DNA of 39,816 bases, from the IMG/VR virus record IMGVR_UViG_3300048922_000121, positions 1 to 39,816 of that record; one strand, 5' to 3'. Below are positions 6,149 to 13,973 of the stretch, in pieces (position 1 is the first letter of the stretch; each line of letters begins with the position of its first letter). The position numbers were made by a program, and so were the translations under genes. This stretch comes from a virus. Under the pieces are notes generated by a model. The model saw only the letters and a program-made list of their open reading frames with translations, made no database searches and was not told the DNA's origin.

Positions 6149-6957
6149 TGGATGCTGCAATCAATTTGGACCTTGGCATGCCGCCGCAGTTGCGATGGAC
6201 CGAGTTGTCGGTGATCCGCGTCGACGAGAGCTACCAGCGGCCGCTGAAGAAAAAGCGCGTGGCGCAAATCTTACGCGATTTCCGTTGGGCTCAGTTCGGC
6301 GCGCTGCAGCTCGTAGACCAGGGCGATGGCACCTTTACCGTTTATGACGGGCAGCATCGGTTCGCGGCGGCCAAACAGCATCCGCACATTCAGATGGTTC
6401 CTTGCGTCATTGTAGTTCTGGATCAGGCCTATGAGGAGGCGCAGAGCTTCCTCGGCGTCAACATCAACCGTAGCGCCATCTCAACCGTCGAAAAATACTG
6501 GGCGGGCATCGAGGCCGGCGACGAAATGATGATGCGGATTTGCGCCGTGCTTGAGGACGCCGACTGCGAAGTCGTGCCGCCTGGTACAAAATCGCCGGCG
6601 CCGAACCGCACAAGCTCCATTTCCGCCATTCAGCGCTCGATCGAGCGTTATGGCGAAGAGGCGACAACCGAGGCCTGCCGTACCTTGATCGGCGCTTGGC
6701 CGAAGGACAACGCGGCTCTCGCCGGCGTCATGATCCAGGCTTTGGCCCGGCTGTACCGCAACAATAAAAACATCATCGACCGCGATCGGATGATCGCCCG
6801 CCTACACGGCAAGGATCGGAAGATCCTCGCGGCCGATGCGAACGCCATGCAACGGATCGGCGGCGGCGACGCGGCCGTCTCGCTCGCGAAAGTGCTGGTG
6901 GAAACCTACAACAAGGGCCTGCAGCTCAACCAGATCCAGATTGGGGTGAAGTCATGA
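6148..6957 (+). CDS. ParB/sulfiredoxin-fold protein (DUF6551-like)
   Basis: A 269-residue protein. Residues 18-115 have the ParB N-terminal/sulfiredoxin-like layout: VDESYQRPLKKKRVAQI, then an LxLVDQGDGTFTVYDGQHRF core in which DGQHR (67-71) corresponds to the nucleotide-binding DGxHR box. The remainder is helical and lacks a recognisable ParB centromere-binding helix-turn-helix. It therefore looks like a phage relative rather than a partition ParB. Family members may bind CTP/ATP or act as nucleases, which cannot be judged here. The ATG at 6148 is nine bases after GGGGAG; a GTG at 6145 is the alternative. Confidence 0.75.
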   Translation: MDAAINLDLGMPPQLRWTELSVIRVDESYQRPLKKKRVAQILRDFRWAQFGALQLVDQGDGTFTVYDGQHRFAAAKQHPHIQMVPCVIVVLDQAYEEAQSFLGVNINRSAISTVEKYWAGIEAGDEMMMRICAVLEDADCEVVPPGTKSPAPNRTSSISAIQRSIERYGEEATTEACRTLIGAWPKDNAALAGVMIQALARLYRNNKNIIDRDRMIARLHGKDRKILAADANAMQRIGGGDAAVSLAKVLVETYNKGLQLNQIQIGVKS

Positions 6958-7256
6958 CGCATCATCTGGTCGACTTCGCCAAGGTGGTTACGGCCGACGC
7001 AACGCATGCCGACAATCTGCGCAAGGCTATCGACTTTCTCGAGGCGGCGTGCGGCGCCGATGCTGTCGGCCACATAGAAGTGTATTGGGCAAGATACCTG
7101 CTTGATGGCCCACTGAAGTCATATCCCGCTTCCAGCTTCGTGGAAGCGCACGTGAATAAGGCCTGGTCGGAAATCCATCACGCGGTTCTGACGCGCGCGA
7201 AAGAAGATCTGGCCGCCATCGAACGCCGTTACGAGCCGCTGCTAGGCGGCTCCTGA
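6954..7256 (+). CDS. Small early protein, unknown function
   Basis: A 100-residue helical protein starting MTHHLVDFAKVVTADATHAD, with a four-base overlap to the ParB-like gene. It has an AIDFLEAACGAD helix and a C-terminal helix (ALTRAKEDLAAIERRYEPLL-type). No membrane segment or catalytic motif is seen. It may act with the ParB-like protein, given strict coupling. Otherwise unknown. Confidence 0.65.
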   Translation: MTHHLVDFAKVVTADATHADNLRKAIDFLEAACGADAVGHIEVYWARYLLDGPLKSYPASSFVEAHVNKAWSEIHHAVLTRAKEDLAAIERRYEPLLGGS

Positions 7257-7312
7257 ATTTCCGTTTCAACCCAGCCGATTTGTATTGCGTTCGGCCACCT
7301 TACCGGTGGTGC

Positions 7313-7828
7313 ATGCTGAATTTTACCGAGCTTGATCTGATGATGAAGGCTTCAAACATCTCCGATGCTGCGGTGATCCGGATCGCAGGACTGCAGACGA
7401 GCTACCTTGCTCGACTGCGTGCCGGCGTGAAGCCGCTGACGCCGACGATGGCGCGGCGGATCCAGCTGGCGATCGCCAGGCTGCGCCGTGGCGAGAGCAA
7501 TGTCGATCGCGCCCTGCCCTCTGCCTGCTATCGCCTGGCCGTCGCCTATGTCGCCCATGCCCGGGGCAAGACGGCGGATTTTGTGCTTTCGGCCGATCCC
7601 GGCAAGCGCGCAACGGCCGACAAGGTTTGGATGGAAGCGGCGCAGTTGCGCCGTTGGGCCATCTACATCGCAAACCAGTATCTCAACCTGCCGCAAGCCG
7701 AGTTGGCCCGCGCCGCCGGCATGAGCAAAGCGGCCGTGAGCTACGCCATGAACGATGTGGAAGATGAGCGCGGGGATCCGGCGCTCGAAGCGCTGCTGGC
7801 GGCCGTGGAAGGGGCGTTCTCCATATGA
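7313..7828 (+). CDS. Double helix-turn-helix protein, DnaA C-terminal-like domain
   Basis: A 171-residue protein. The N-terminal part (LMMKASNISDAAVIRIAGLQ, then SYLARLRAGVKPLTPTMARR) is a Cro-like helix-turn-helix. The C-terminal part (AAQLRRWAIYIANQYLNLPQ, then AELARAAGMSKAAVSYAM) resembles the DnaA domain-IV helix-turn-helix that reads origin DNA. An intervening segment could link them. The start at 7313 is preferred over one 11 codons earlier, which gives an unlikely N-terminus. Just upstream of the primase-like and helicase genes, it may recognise the phage origin or regulate the early operon. Confidence 0.7.
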   Translation: MLNFTELDLMMKASNISDAAVIRIAGLQTSYLARLRAGVKPLTPTMARRIQLAIARLRRGESNVDRALPSACYRLAVAYVAHARGKTADFVLSADPGKRATADKVWMEAAQLRRWAIYIANQYLNLPQAELARAAGMSKAAVSYAMNDVEDERGDPALEALLAAVEGAFSI

Positions 7829-8940
7829 ACCGCCGCGACGACACTGCCGATATCAAGCAGGGGCTGAAAGATCGCATCGTCGATCTTTGCACCAGGCTGT
7901 TGCCGGACGGGCAGCTGCAGGGGCGGCTTTGGGTGGCGCACAATCCTATCACCTGCGATCACCATAAGAGCGCGGAATTCAAGGTGGCCGTTACCCGGGA
8001 TATTGGCGCCTGGAAGGATTGGCGCACGGGCGAGCATGGCGACGTCATCGGCCTGCTGCAATATTGCCGGCAGTGCGATTTCCGCGAGGCGATGGACTTT
8101 GCCCGCGATTTCCTCGGCATCCGGCAGATGACACGGAAGGATTTCGCGCGCTTCCAGGAGCGATCGGCCGAGGCGCGCGCCAAGGCCGAGCAGGACGGCG
8201 AGAAAAAGCGACTGCAGAACATGGCGATGGCCGAGCGGCTGTTCCACAAAGGTTATCTCGACGGCGCCGGCAGCGCGGCCGAGGCGAATGCGCGGGCTTA
8301 CTTCGCAGCCAGGCGCATTCCGCTCGAGCAGATCCCGAACCGGGATCTTGCCACCATGCGTTATTCCCCTGGTCTCGAGTATTGGCGCCGAGCACAATTC
8401 AGCCGCGCCGGCGGCAAGATGATCAAGATCTCGGAAGGGCCGAGCTTTCCAGCGATCCTTTCCGCCATGCGCACGCCGACCGGCCAGCTTTCCGCCTGCC
8501 ATTGCACCTTCCTTTCGCCTCTCGGCCCCAAAAAGCTGCCCGTAGAGAAGGACGAAAACGCCAAGCTGATGCGCGGCGAAGCCACAGGCGCGATGATCCG
8601 GATCAGCCACGGACCGGAAGGCGTGCCGCCTGAGGTGGCAACGCAGGCCTGGCCGCTGCTTCTCGGCGAAGGGATCGAGACCACGGCCTCGGTGTCGATC
8701 GAGGCGCCCGAAGCCCGCGCATGGGCGGGCGGCAGCCTTTCAAACATGGGCAACGCGCCGGTGTGGCTGCCCTGCATCTCGGCCGTGATCGTGCTGAAGG
8801 ATCATTTCAAATCCAAGACCACGGAAAAGCAATTCGCCGGCGTGCTGGAAAAGCTGGCGGCGGCCGGCAAGCCGATCAGCGTGATCGAGAGCATCGCCGG
8901 CAATGATTTCAACGACCTGCTGCAGGAAGGGGATGAATGA
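7825..8940 (+). CDS. Toprim-domain DNA primase-like protein
   Basis: A 371-residue protein. Residues 35-98 resemble a degenerate CHC2 zinc-binding module (ITCDHHKSAEF, ending HGDVIGLLQYCRQCDFREAM). Residues 276-367 form a Toprim domain, with LLLGEGIETTAS supplying the catalytic Glu282 and GNDFNDLLQ closing the domain. The usual DxD pair is weak (VIVLKDHFKSK), as in many phage relatives of plasmid primases. It should make primers for phage DNA replication with the ATPase encoded at 11761. It overlaps both neighbours by four bases. Confidence 0.85.
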   Translation: MNRRDDTADIKQGLKDRIVDLCTRLLPDGQLQGRLWVAHNPITCDHHKSAEFKVAVTRDIGAWKDWRTGEHGDVIGLLQYCRQCDFREAMDFARDFLGIRQMTRKDFARFQERSAEARAKAEQDGEKKRLQNMAMAERLFHKGYLDGAGSAAEANARAYFAARRIPLEQIPNRDLATMRYSPGLEYWRRAQFSRAGGKMIKISEGPSFPAILSAMRTPTGQLSACHCTFLSPLGPKKLPVEKDENAKLMRGEATGAMIRISHGPEGVPPEVATQAWPLLLGEGIETTASVSIEAPEARAWAGGSLSNMGNAPVWLPCISAVIVLKDHFKSKTTEKQFAGVLEKLAAAGKPISVIESIAGNDFNDLLQEGDE

Positions 8941-9611
8941 TGCCAATCAAGACGACAAACGAGGGCGCGGCAAAGGCGCTGACGGTCAAGATCAAGGATG
9001 GCGAGCTGCGAATATCGATCGGCATTGGCCTCCGCGCCCATGCGGTTCAAATGCAGGGCAGCTGGCCTGAGGAGTTCGAGATCACTGACATTCGCGATTT
9101 CGCGAAGTCGATGCGTTACCAGTTGATCCGCGAGGAAGAGGACGGCACCATGCCTGTTCATCGCATGTTCGACAAGGCGGCCTTAGGCGTACTTGAGCAA
9201 GGCGATCCCGGCGTTGACGAGGGCAGCGCCGAGAATGGTCTCAAGACCGCCAAAGCCTTCATCAAACAATTGGAGCTACAGGCGCGGCCGGAAGGAGCGC
9301 CGGCGCCAGCCGAGCACCATTGGTTTTCGAAAGCGTTTATCGATGTCGGCGCCGAGCGGCGTCGCCAGATCGAAGTCGAAGGGTATTCCTACGACCACGA
9401 CGACCAATACCGCCAAGGCGAGCTCGAGCGGGCCGGCGCAGCCTATGCCCTTTATTCTTGCCGGCCCGGTTTCTGGTTCGTCAACGACATATGGGCTTTC
9501 TCGCGCCGCTTTTGGAAGCCGCGCAGCCATCGTGAAAACCTTGTCCGCGCGGCCGCTTTCCTGATCGCTGCGATCGAAACCATTGATCGCAGGGAGCAAT
9601 CTGGTGGCTGA
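8937..9611 (+). CDS. Conserved phage protein with two parts, unknown function
   Basis: A 224-residue protein. The C-terminal 95 residues (KAFIDVGAERRRQIEVEGYS, then YDHDDQY, GELERAGAAYALYS and a W/F-rich SRRFWKPRSHRENLVRAAAF) match a domain recurring in tailed-phage early regions, often as RRxQxxxEGxxxxHDD. Its biochemical role is unknown to me. The N-terminal part has a small beta-rich section and a helix. ATGs at 8937 and 8940 are equally usable after GGAAGGGG. It is coupled to the primase-like gene. Confidence 0.7.
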   Translation: MMPIKTTNEGAAKALTVKIKDGELRISIGIGLRAHAVQMQGSWPEEFEITDIRDFAKSMRYQLIREEEDGTMPVHRMFDKAALGVLEQGDPGVDEGSAENGLKTAKAFIKQLELQARPEGAPAPAEHHWFSKAFIDVGAERRRQIEVEGYSYDHDDQYRQGELERAGAAYALYSCRPGFWFVNDIWAFSRRFWKPRSHRENLVRAAAFLIAAIETIDRREQSGG

Positions 9612-9885
9612 GAATTTCAACCCGATGGATGTTTCAGGAAAGAACGACGTCGAGAACAACGCCGGCGCCGAACTGCGCCAATTCATCGAGCGTGTCGAGC
9701 GCCTGAACGAAGAAGGCAAAGCCATTAACGACGACAAGGCCGATATTTTTGGCGAGGCCAAAGGCCGCGGCTACAACCTGAAAGCGATCAAACGCATCAT
9801 TCGCGATCGCGCGAAGGATACCAACGAGCGGCTCGAGGAAGAGAGCATCTACGAGACCTACAAAGCCGCTCTTGGGATGGACTGA
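9604..9885 (+). CDS. GapR-like nucleoid-associated protein (DUF2312)
   Basis: A 93-residue protein matching the GapR/DUF2312 pattern: AELRQFIERVERLNEEGKAI near the N-terminus, then FGEAKGRGYNLKAIKRIIRD and a charged helix ending IYETYKAALGMD. Caulobacter GapR is an essential protein that clamps overtwisted AT-rich DNA ahead of replication and transcription. The start is the GTG at 9604, seven bases after AGGGAG. An ATG at 9583 lacks such a site. Carried in a phage replication operon, it may help phage replication or relieve supercoiling, or compete with host GapR. Confidence 0.85.
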   Translation: MAENFNPMDVSGKNDVENNAGAELRQFIERVERLNEEGKAINDDKADIFGEAKGRGYNLKAIKRIIRDRAKDTNERLEEESIYETYKAALGMD

Positions 9886-9909
9886 GTGCAACCCTGAAAG
9901 GATATGAGC

Positions 9910-10179
9910 ATGCCGAATTACAGAAAAAAACCGATCGTGATCGAGGCCTACCAATATCTCGAAAGTAGCTTCGATCGCGATGCTGCGCCGCGCTTCATCC
10001 AGGACGCCTTGCGCGCCGACGTGATCAAGCTGAACGGCGTTGGCCAGTATTACATCGAGACGCCTGAAGGAACCCTATTCGTCGCTGATGGCGATTGGAT
10101 CATCCAGGGCGTCGAGTGCGAGATCTATCCGTGCAAACCGTCCGTCTTCGACGCGACTTACGACCTGGTCGCCGAGTAG
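9910..10179 (+). CDS. Small conserved phage protein (YRKKPIVIEA type)
   Basis: An 89-residue protein starting MPNYRKKPIVIEAYQY and ending DGDWIIQGVECEIYPCKPSV, then FDATYDLVAE. This signature recurs widely in phage genomes, where it is annotated as a hypothetical protein. The fold looks like a small beta barrel. The ATG at 9910 is eight bases after GAAAGG; the one at 9904 is too close. Function unknown. Confidence 0.8.
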   Translation: MPNYRKKPIVIEAYQYLESSFDRDAAPRFIQDALRADVIKLNGVGQYYIETPEGTLFVADGDWIIQGVECEIYPCKPSVFDATYDLVAE

Positions 10180-10246
10180 CAGCGATCGCGTATGCCCTGC
10201 CGTTGCGGCCGGCAGGTATTTTTCAACGAAACGAGGAGTTTGGAAG

Positions 10247-11419
10247 ATGCCTCCGAAAGGAAAATCAAATGAAGAAGTGCAGACAACAGCAGGACAGGCT
10301 CAGAGCGCAGCGTCGCCGGCACCTGCAGATCCAGCGCTTGAAAATGATACGGGCGGCCTCGAGGCAGTGGCCGGCGGAGATCCGGCGGGCGTCGCCGGAG
10401 CAGCGGGCCAGGATGGCAGCGACGGCGGAACGCTGGTCGTTACGGGCGCGCCGCTGGCAGCTGCCGATGCTGGGAGCGATGGCGCTGGCGATGGGAAGGC
10501 TTTGAGCGATGATACGCTACAAGACGATGACGATCACACCGTTGACGTTGGAAGCTTCGCTCCGGGAAACCCCAATGACGGCGTCGCAGCAAGCCGACCT
10601 GGAAGCGCAAATGCGACGGTCGGCGAGCGATATGCTGACGGCCCTAACCTACATGATGTTGGGAATACGACCGCCGGCGTCGAGCAGAGCGCTGCTGGAG
10701 TTCCAGCGGGAGGATCTGAAGGCTCGGCGCCGCAAAGTCTTCCAGTCGCTGGTGACGCTGCGGGCGACAAGGCCGATGGCGACGCTGATCGTCCCGAAGG
10801 GCTCGACCAGGCCGGAGGAATGGACCCTGCAGCCTCCGGAGGAGACGGCGGAGGAAACCAGGGCTCGGAACCTGCTGGCGGATCTGACGGTGGAGCTGCG
10901 GCGGGTTCTGCTGCAGCTAGCGGATCTGCAGGGGATGACGGATCCGCAGAGGGCGCAGATGCTGCAGCGGGAGATGGCGCTTTAGGCGACCCTGGCGATG
11001 CGGCGATCGATTGGGCCGAGTATCACTCGCTGCAAGTCCTGAATGGCGTGTTCGGGGTGACCTCGGATCTGGCAGAGCGCGCCGCCGGCGCCATCATCGT
11101 CGATCATATCCATCCCCTAATCAAACCCGATGACCCGGCTGCAGGCGAACTCGTCGCCTTCACCAGGCGCCTCCGCTCGGCCGCAACGCCCCACATCCTG
11201 GCAAACCAACTGTGCATCACCAAGCACTGGGCGACCAATGAGTTGACCAGGCCGGCCGAGATCGCCCTGAAAGCCTTCATCACCACCCTGCTCGACTTCG
11301 ACGAGATCGTTGCGGCCGAGCGGGCGAAACAGACGCCAGTGGAGACGCCGGCACCCAAGCCCGTGCCGATCGAGGACACGACGCTCGAGCTGACCGACGA
11401 TCCGCTTGCTAGGTGGTGA
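10247..11419 (+). CDS. Protein with long Gly/Ala/Asp-rich region and C-terminal domain
   Basis: A 390-residue reading frame with GAGGAG eight bases before its ATG. Residues about 20-245 are low-complexity Gly/Ala/Asp/Ser and look disordered. Residues 250-390 (AIDWAEYHSLQVLNGVFGVT, then SDLAERAAGAIIVDHIHPLI) are a normal folded helical domain of unknown function ending in a Pro/Thr tail. In the low-complexity part about half the codons end in A or T, unlike the neighbours, and the +1 frame carries two better-looking ORFs. The C-terminal domain is probably real; the linker may be the overprinted frame. Confidence 0.6.
   Translation: MPPKGKSNEEVQTTAGQAQSAASPAPADPALENDTGGLEAVAGGDPAGVAGAAGQDGSDGGTLVVTGAPLAAADAGSDGAGDGKALSDDTLQDDDDHTVDVGSFAPGNPNDGVAASRPGSANATVGERYADGPNLHDVGNTTAGVEQSAAGVPAGGSEGSAPQSLPVAGDAAGDKADGDADRPEGLDQAGGMDPAASGGDGGGNQGSEPAGGSDGGAAAGSAAASGSAGDDGSAEGADAAAGDGALGDPGDAAIDWAEYHSLQVLNGVFGVTSDLAERAAGAIIVDHIHPLIKPDDPAAGELVAFTRRLRSAATPHILANQLCITKHWATNELTRPAEIALKAFITTLLDFDEIVAAERAKQTPVETPAPKPVPIEDTTLELTDDPLARW
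10269..10505 (+). CDS. Overlapping basic helical ORF (78 residues)
   Basis: It sits in the +1 frame inside the 10247 gene. AAAGGA lies seven bases before its ATG. The protein is very basic at first (MKKCRQQQDRLRAQRRRHLQ) and continues QWPAEIRRASPEQRARMAAT, then WQLPMLGAMALAMGRL, a helix-rich natural-looking sequence. Most codons end in G or C, as in the rest of the prophage, unlike the frame it overlaps. Its stop is followed three bases later by the start of the next same-frame ORF. Function unknown. Confidence 0.45.
   Translation: MKKCRQQQDRLRAQRRRHLQIQRLKMIRAASRQWPAEIRRASPEQRARMAATAERWSLRARRWQLPMLGAMALAMGRL
10509..10985 (+). CDS. Overlapping helical ORF (158 residues)
   Basis: In the same frame as 10269-10505, with GGGAAGG nine bases before the ATG. 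The protein (MTASQQADLEAQMRRSASDM, then LTALTYMMLGIRPP, EETRARNLLADLTVELRRVL, LLQLADLQGMTDPQRAQMLQ) looks like a soluble helical protein with ordinary composition. By hand count roughly four fifths of its codons end in G or C, against about half in the overlapped frame. This favours it as a genuine gene. Function not recognised. Confidence 0.5.
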   Translation: MIRYKTMTITPLTLEASLRETPMTASQQADLEAQMRRSASDMLTALTYMMLGIRPPASSRALLEFQREDLKARRRKVFQSLVTLRATRPMATLIVPKGSTRPEEWTLQPPEETAEETRARNLLADLTVELRRVLLQLADLQGMTDPQRAQMLQREMAL

Positions 11420-11424
11420 CTGTC

Positions 11425-11697
11425 ATGCCCATGCATAACATTCATCCATTGGCCGCCTCGACAATCGAAGCGCTGCAGCAGTTTACGCATGGTCCTGTCT
11501 GGGACGGAAATCTGATCAGCAAAAGCCAGCGTGACTGCTTCAAAGCATGCGGATGGGTAGACCAGCGCGCCGGCTTCAATTTCCTCACGGCGACCGGCGT
11601 TTCCATTTGCGCCACGCTGAACCTGCTGCGCAACGACCAGCAGCGGGCCGAGGCCGTTAGAGATCTCCGAAACATTCTTAACCCGACCGCTGACTAA
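11425..11697 (+). CDS. Small early protein, unknown function
   Basis: A 90-residue protein starting MPMHNIHPLAASTIEALQQF. An in-frame GTG at 11413 is passed over because AGGTGG stands eight bases before 11425. It has three Cys and a winged-helix-like layout (SKSQRDCFKACGWVDQRAGF, then NFLTATGVSICATL), as in small regulators. It lies just after the 10247 gene and before the helicase. Function unknown. Confidence 0.65.
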   Translation: MPMHNIHPLAASTIEALQQFTHGPVWDGNLISKSQRDCFKACGWVDQRAGFNFLTATGVSICATLNLLRNDQQRAEAVRDLRNILNPTAD

Positions 11698-11704
11698 ACA
11701 ATAC

Positions 11705-11733
11705 CCGCCGCGCCGTAGGGGATGGCGCGGCGG
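11705..11733 (+). promoter_or_regulatory. Strong GC hairpin before the helicase gene
   Basis: A perfect 10-bp stem (CCGCCGCGCC / GGCGCGGCGG) with a nine-base loop GTAGGGGAT. No T run follows, so it is not a standard terminator. It may stabilise or process the mRNA, or modulate helicase translation. Confidence 0.5.
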
Positions 11734-11760
11734 CCACATTCCAGCATGACAGGGCGCATC

Positions 11761-13671
11761 GTGGCGAAAACACCAAAAATTCAGGCAGGCAAAAAAGCGG
11801 CACGCGCCATCTTCGAAGACGCGCTGGCGTCTATCGACGAACAGACCCAGCGACGGGATCCGGATCCGAACCTGCTGCGCAACGGCATCAAGGCCGGCAC
11901 ATGGGACGGATTTCCGCATGAGAATATGCCGCCGGACTGCCCGATCACCGTGCTCGGCATGAAGGGCACCACCGTTTACGTGATCTCCGCCACCGGAAAC
12001 CTGCTCGAGGTGGAGCGCTGGGATCATCCGACGCTGGTCAAGCTGTTCGCCCCCTACACCAACTATCTGAAATGGGCCTGGCCGGCATGGACAAAGGCCA
12101 AGGAAGATGCGCAGACCGGCGAGGTGATCCCGCCGAAGGTCGATCGCGTGGCGCGCGACAAGGCGGTGGAAGCAATCATTACCGAGGCCGGCCGCAAGGG
12201 CATATTCGACCCGAAAGACAATGTGCGCGGCCGTGGCGGCTGGAAGGCGCAGGACAAGTTTCTCTGGCACAGCGGCACCAGGCTGTGGAGTGTCGACGTC
12301 GAGACCGACAAGGACAACCGCGCCAAGTCCTGGAATCTGCAGACCATGAAGCCGAACGACTACGACGGTTTCTTCTACAAGCGCGATAGCGACACGCTAG
12401 AGCCCTGGCGCACCCGCGTGACGATCGAGGAGAGCCCGGCGCATGAGCTGATGCGCTCGCTGCGCACCTGGAACTGGGAACGGCCCTATCTGGATCCGCT
12501 GCTGTTGCTCGGCTGGATCGGCTCGGCCTTCCTCGGCGCCGCGCTCGAGGTGCGGCCGATCGTCTTCACCACGGGCGGACCTGGTCGCGGCAAGACAACG
12601 CTTCACAATTTCATCAAGGCGATTTTCGGACCGGCACTGTATTCGACCGCGAACACGACGGCCGCCGGCATCTATCAGAACATCGGCCAGGACAGCCGGC
12701 CGGTTGCCGTCGACGAGCTCGAGCGCAAAGGCAACAGCTACAAGGAACAGGCGATCATCGAGCTTGCCCGCCAGTCCTATTCCGGCGCGAAACTCTATCG
12801 CGGCGGATCCAACCATGAAGGTGTCGAATTCGAGCTGCGATCGAGCTTCCTGTTTTCCGCCATCATCCACCCGCCGCTCGAGCACCAGGACAGGACGCGA
12901 ATGGCGATCCTCAACCTGGACAAGCTCGATAAGGGCCACGGCCGACAACCGATCATCAAGGAAGAATATGGCCGCATGATCCTGCGGCAGCTGATGGACG
13001 GCTACCACGACTTCTATTGGCATATCCTGCCGAAGTGGAACAAATGGCTGTCAAACCCACGCCTGCCCTTCGACGCGCGCGCGATCGACACCTATGGCAC
13101 GCTGCTCGCCTGCTGCGAGCTGCTGATCGGCGAGGCCGGCATGATCGAATGCGGCCTACGCGCCGACGATCTCCTCGAGGACGCGATCGACGTCGACCAC
13201 CTGGTCGACACAATGCTTTCGGCAACCGTTGAAGAGCTAGCCGACCAGAAGGAAAAGTGGCAGCAGGTGCTCGAGCGCATCATGGAAACGACGATCGACC
13301 AGTGGAAGGGCGGCGAGAAATTCACCGTCGGCCACGTGCTGACGATGCTTGAGGAACAGATCATCAAGCTCGAAGAAGCCCGAACCATGCTTGCGACGGT
13401 CGGCCTCGGCCTGCGCGATCGGCAGAGCCCTCGCCCTGGTTACTGCCTGGCGGTGCCATTCTCCTCGAGCAAGGTCGACAAGATCTTTGACGGGACGGAC
13501 TATCATCGCGGCGGCTGGACGGTGGCGCTGAAGCAGGCACCGGACAATATCGTGCTCCGGAGGATCGAGCGGAAGCACCTGCAGGTCAAGATCAACCGCA
13601 TCAATCAGATGTGCTCGATCATCGATCTCGAGGCCTATGACGCGATCTCGGCCGAGCTAGAGGCGGCGTAG
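11761..13671 (+). CDS. Replicative helicase-like P-loop ATPase
   Basis: About 636 residues. A Walker A motif (GGPGRGKTTL, Lys near residue 278) follows a hydrophobic strand VRPIVFTTG. After it come VAVDELERKG, a Walker B-like acidic segment, and SSFLFSAIIHPPLEHQDRTR, resembling the sensor/arginine-finger region of DUF927/SF3-type phage helicases. The N-terminal 230 residues lack known motifs, and the C-terminal part carries helices and a winged-helix-like end. It would unwind DNA with the Toprim primase. GTG 11761 (AGGG six bases upstream) or ATG 11746 may be the start; ATG 11722 falls in a hairpin. Confidence 0.8.
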   Translation: MAKTPKIQAGKKAARAIFEDALASIDEQTQRRDPDPNLLRNGIKAGTWDGFPHENMPPDCPITVLGMKGTTVYVISATGNLLEVERWDHPTLVKLFAPYTNYLKWAWPAWTKAKEDAQTGEVIPPKVDRVARDKAVEAIITEAGRKGIFDPKDNVRGRGGWKAQDKFLWHSGTRLWSVDVETDKDNRAKSWNLQTMKPNDYDGFFYKRDSDTLEPWRTRVTIEESPAHELMRSLRTWNWERPYLDPLLLLGWIGSAFLGAALEVRPIVFTTGGPGRGKTTLHNFIKAIFGPALYSTANTTAAGIYQNIGQDSRPVAVDELERKGNSYKEQAIIELARQSYSGAKLYRGGSNHEGVEFELRSSFLFSAIIHPPLEHQDRTRMAILNLDKLDKGHGRQPIIKEEYGRMILRQLMDGYHDFYWHILPKWNKWLSNPRLPFDARAIDTYGTLLACCELLIGEAGMIECGLRADDLLEDAIDVDHLVDTMLSATVEELADQKEKWQQVLERIMETTIDQWKGGEKFTVGHVLTMLEEQIIKLEEARTMLATVGLGLRDRQSPRPGYCLAVPFSSSKVDKIFDGTDYHRGGWTVALKQAPDNIVLRRIERKHLQVKINRINQMCSIIDLEAYDAISAELEAA

Positions 13672-13973
13672 TGCGCGCGATCGAGCGGACGACACGACAG
13701 TTTGTCGCTTCGCTCGAGGCCGCTATTCCAGGCCTGCACGTGTCGATCGAGAGATCGGTGACGCCGTACGGCCGTTCCAATTACATTCATATCCGCGACC
13801 AGGCGCAACGGCGTTATTGGAAGGTGCGGATCTCCGATCACCCGATCGGCATGCGGCGCGCTCTGAGCGGCCGCGAGGATCTTTACATCACTGCCGGCAC
13901 CAGGCCGCCCAGCTGGGCTGTGTGGATCGGTGAATTCAGGCGCCTGGTCGACAACGCCATTCCCTCGCCCTGA
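13671..13973 (+). CDS. Small protein after the helicase, unknown function
   Basis: A 100-residue protein with a GTG start sharing one base with the helicase stop. Sequence features include TTRQFVASLEAAIPGLHVSI, SNYIHIRDQAQRRYWKVRIS and a C-terminal helix. It has alternating beta strands and helices suggestive of a compact alpha/beta fold. The final gene of the early operon. Not recognised. Confidence 0.65.
   Translation: MRAIERTTRQFVASLEAAIPGLHVSIERSVTPYGRSNYIHIRDQAQRRYWKVRISDHPIGMRRALSGREDLYITAGTRPPSWAVWIGEFRRLVDNAIPSP

Noticed and set aside
10040-10246. N-terminal extension of the 10247 gene
   Set aside because: It overlaps the previous gene in another frame and lacks a ribosome site, whereas 10247 has GAGGAG.
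11104-12270. Minus-strand ORF across the helicase gene start
   Set aside because: It crosses two confident plus-strand genes and a hairpin, with no domain resemblance.
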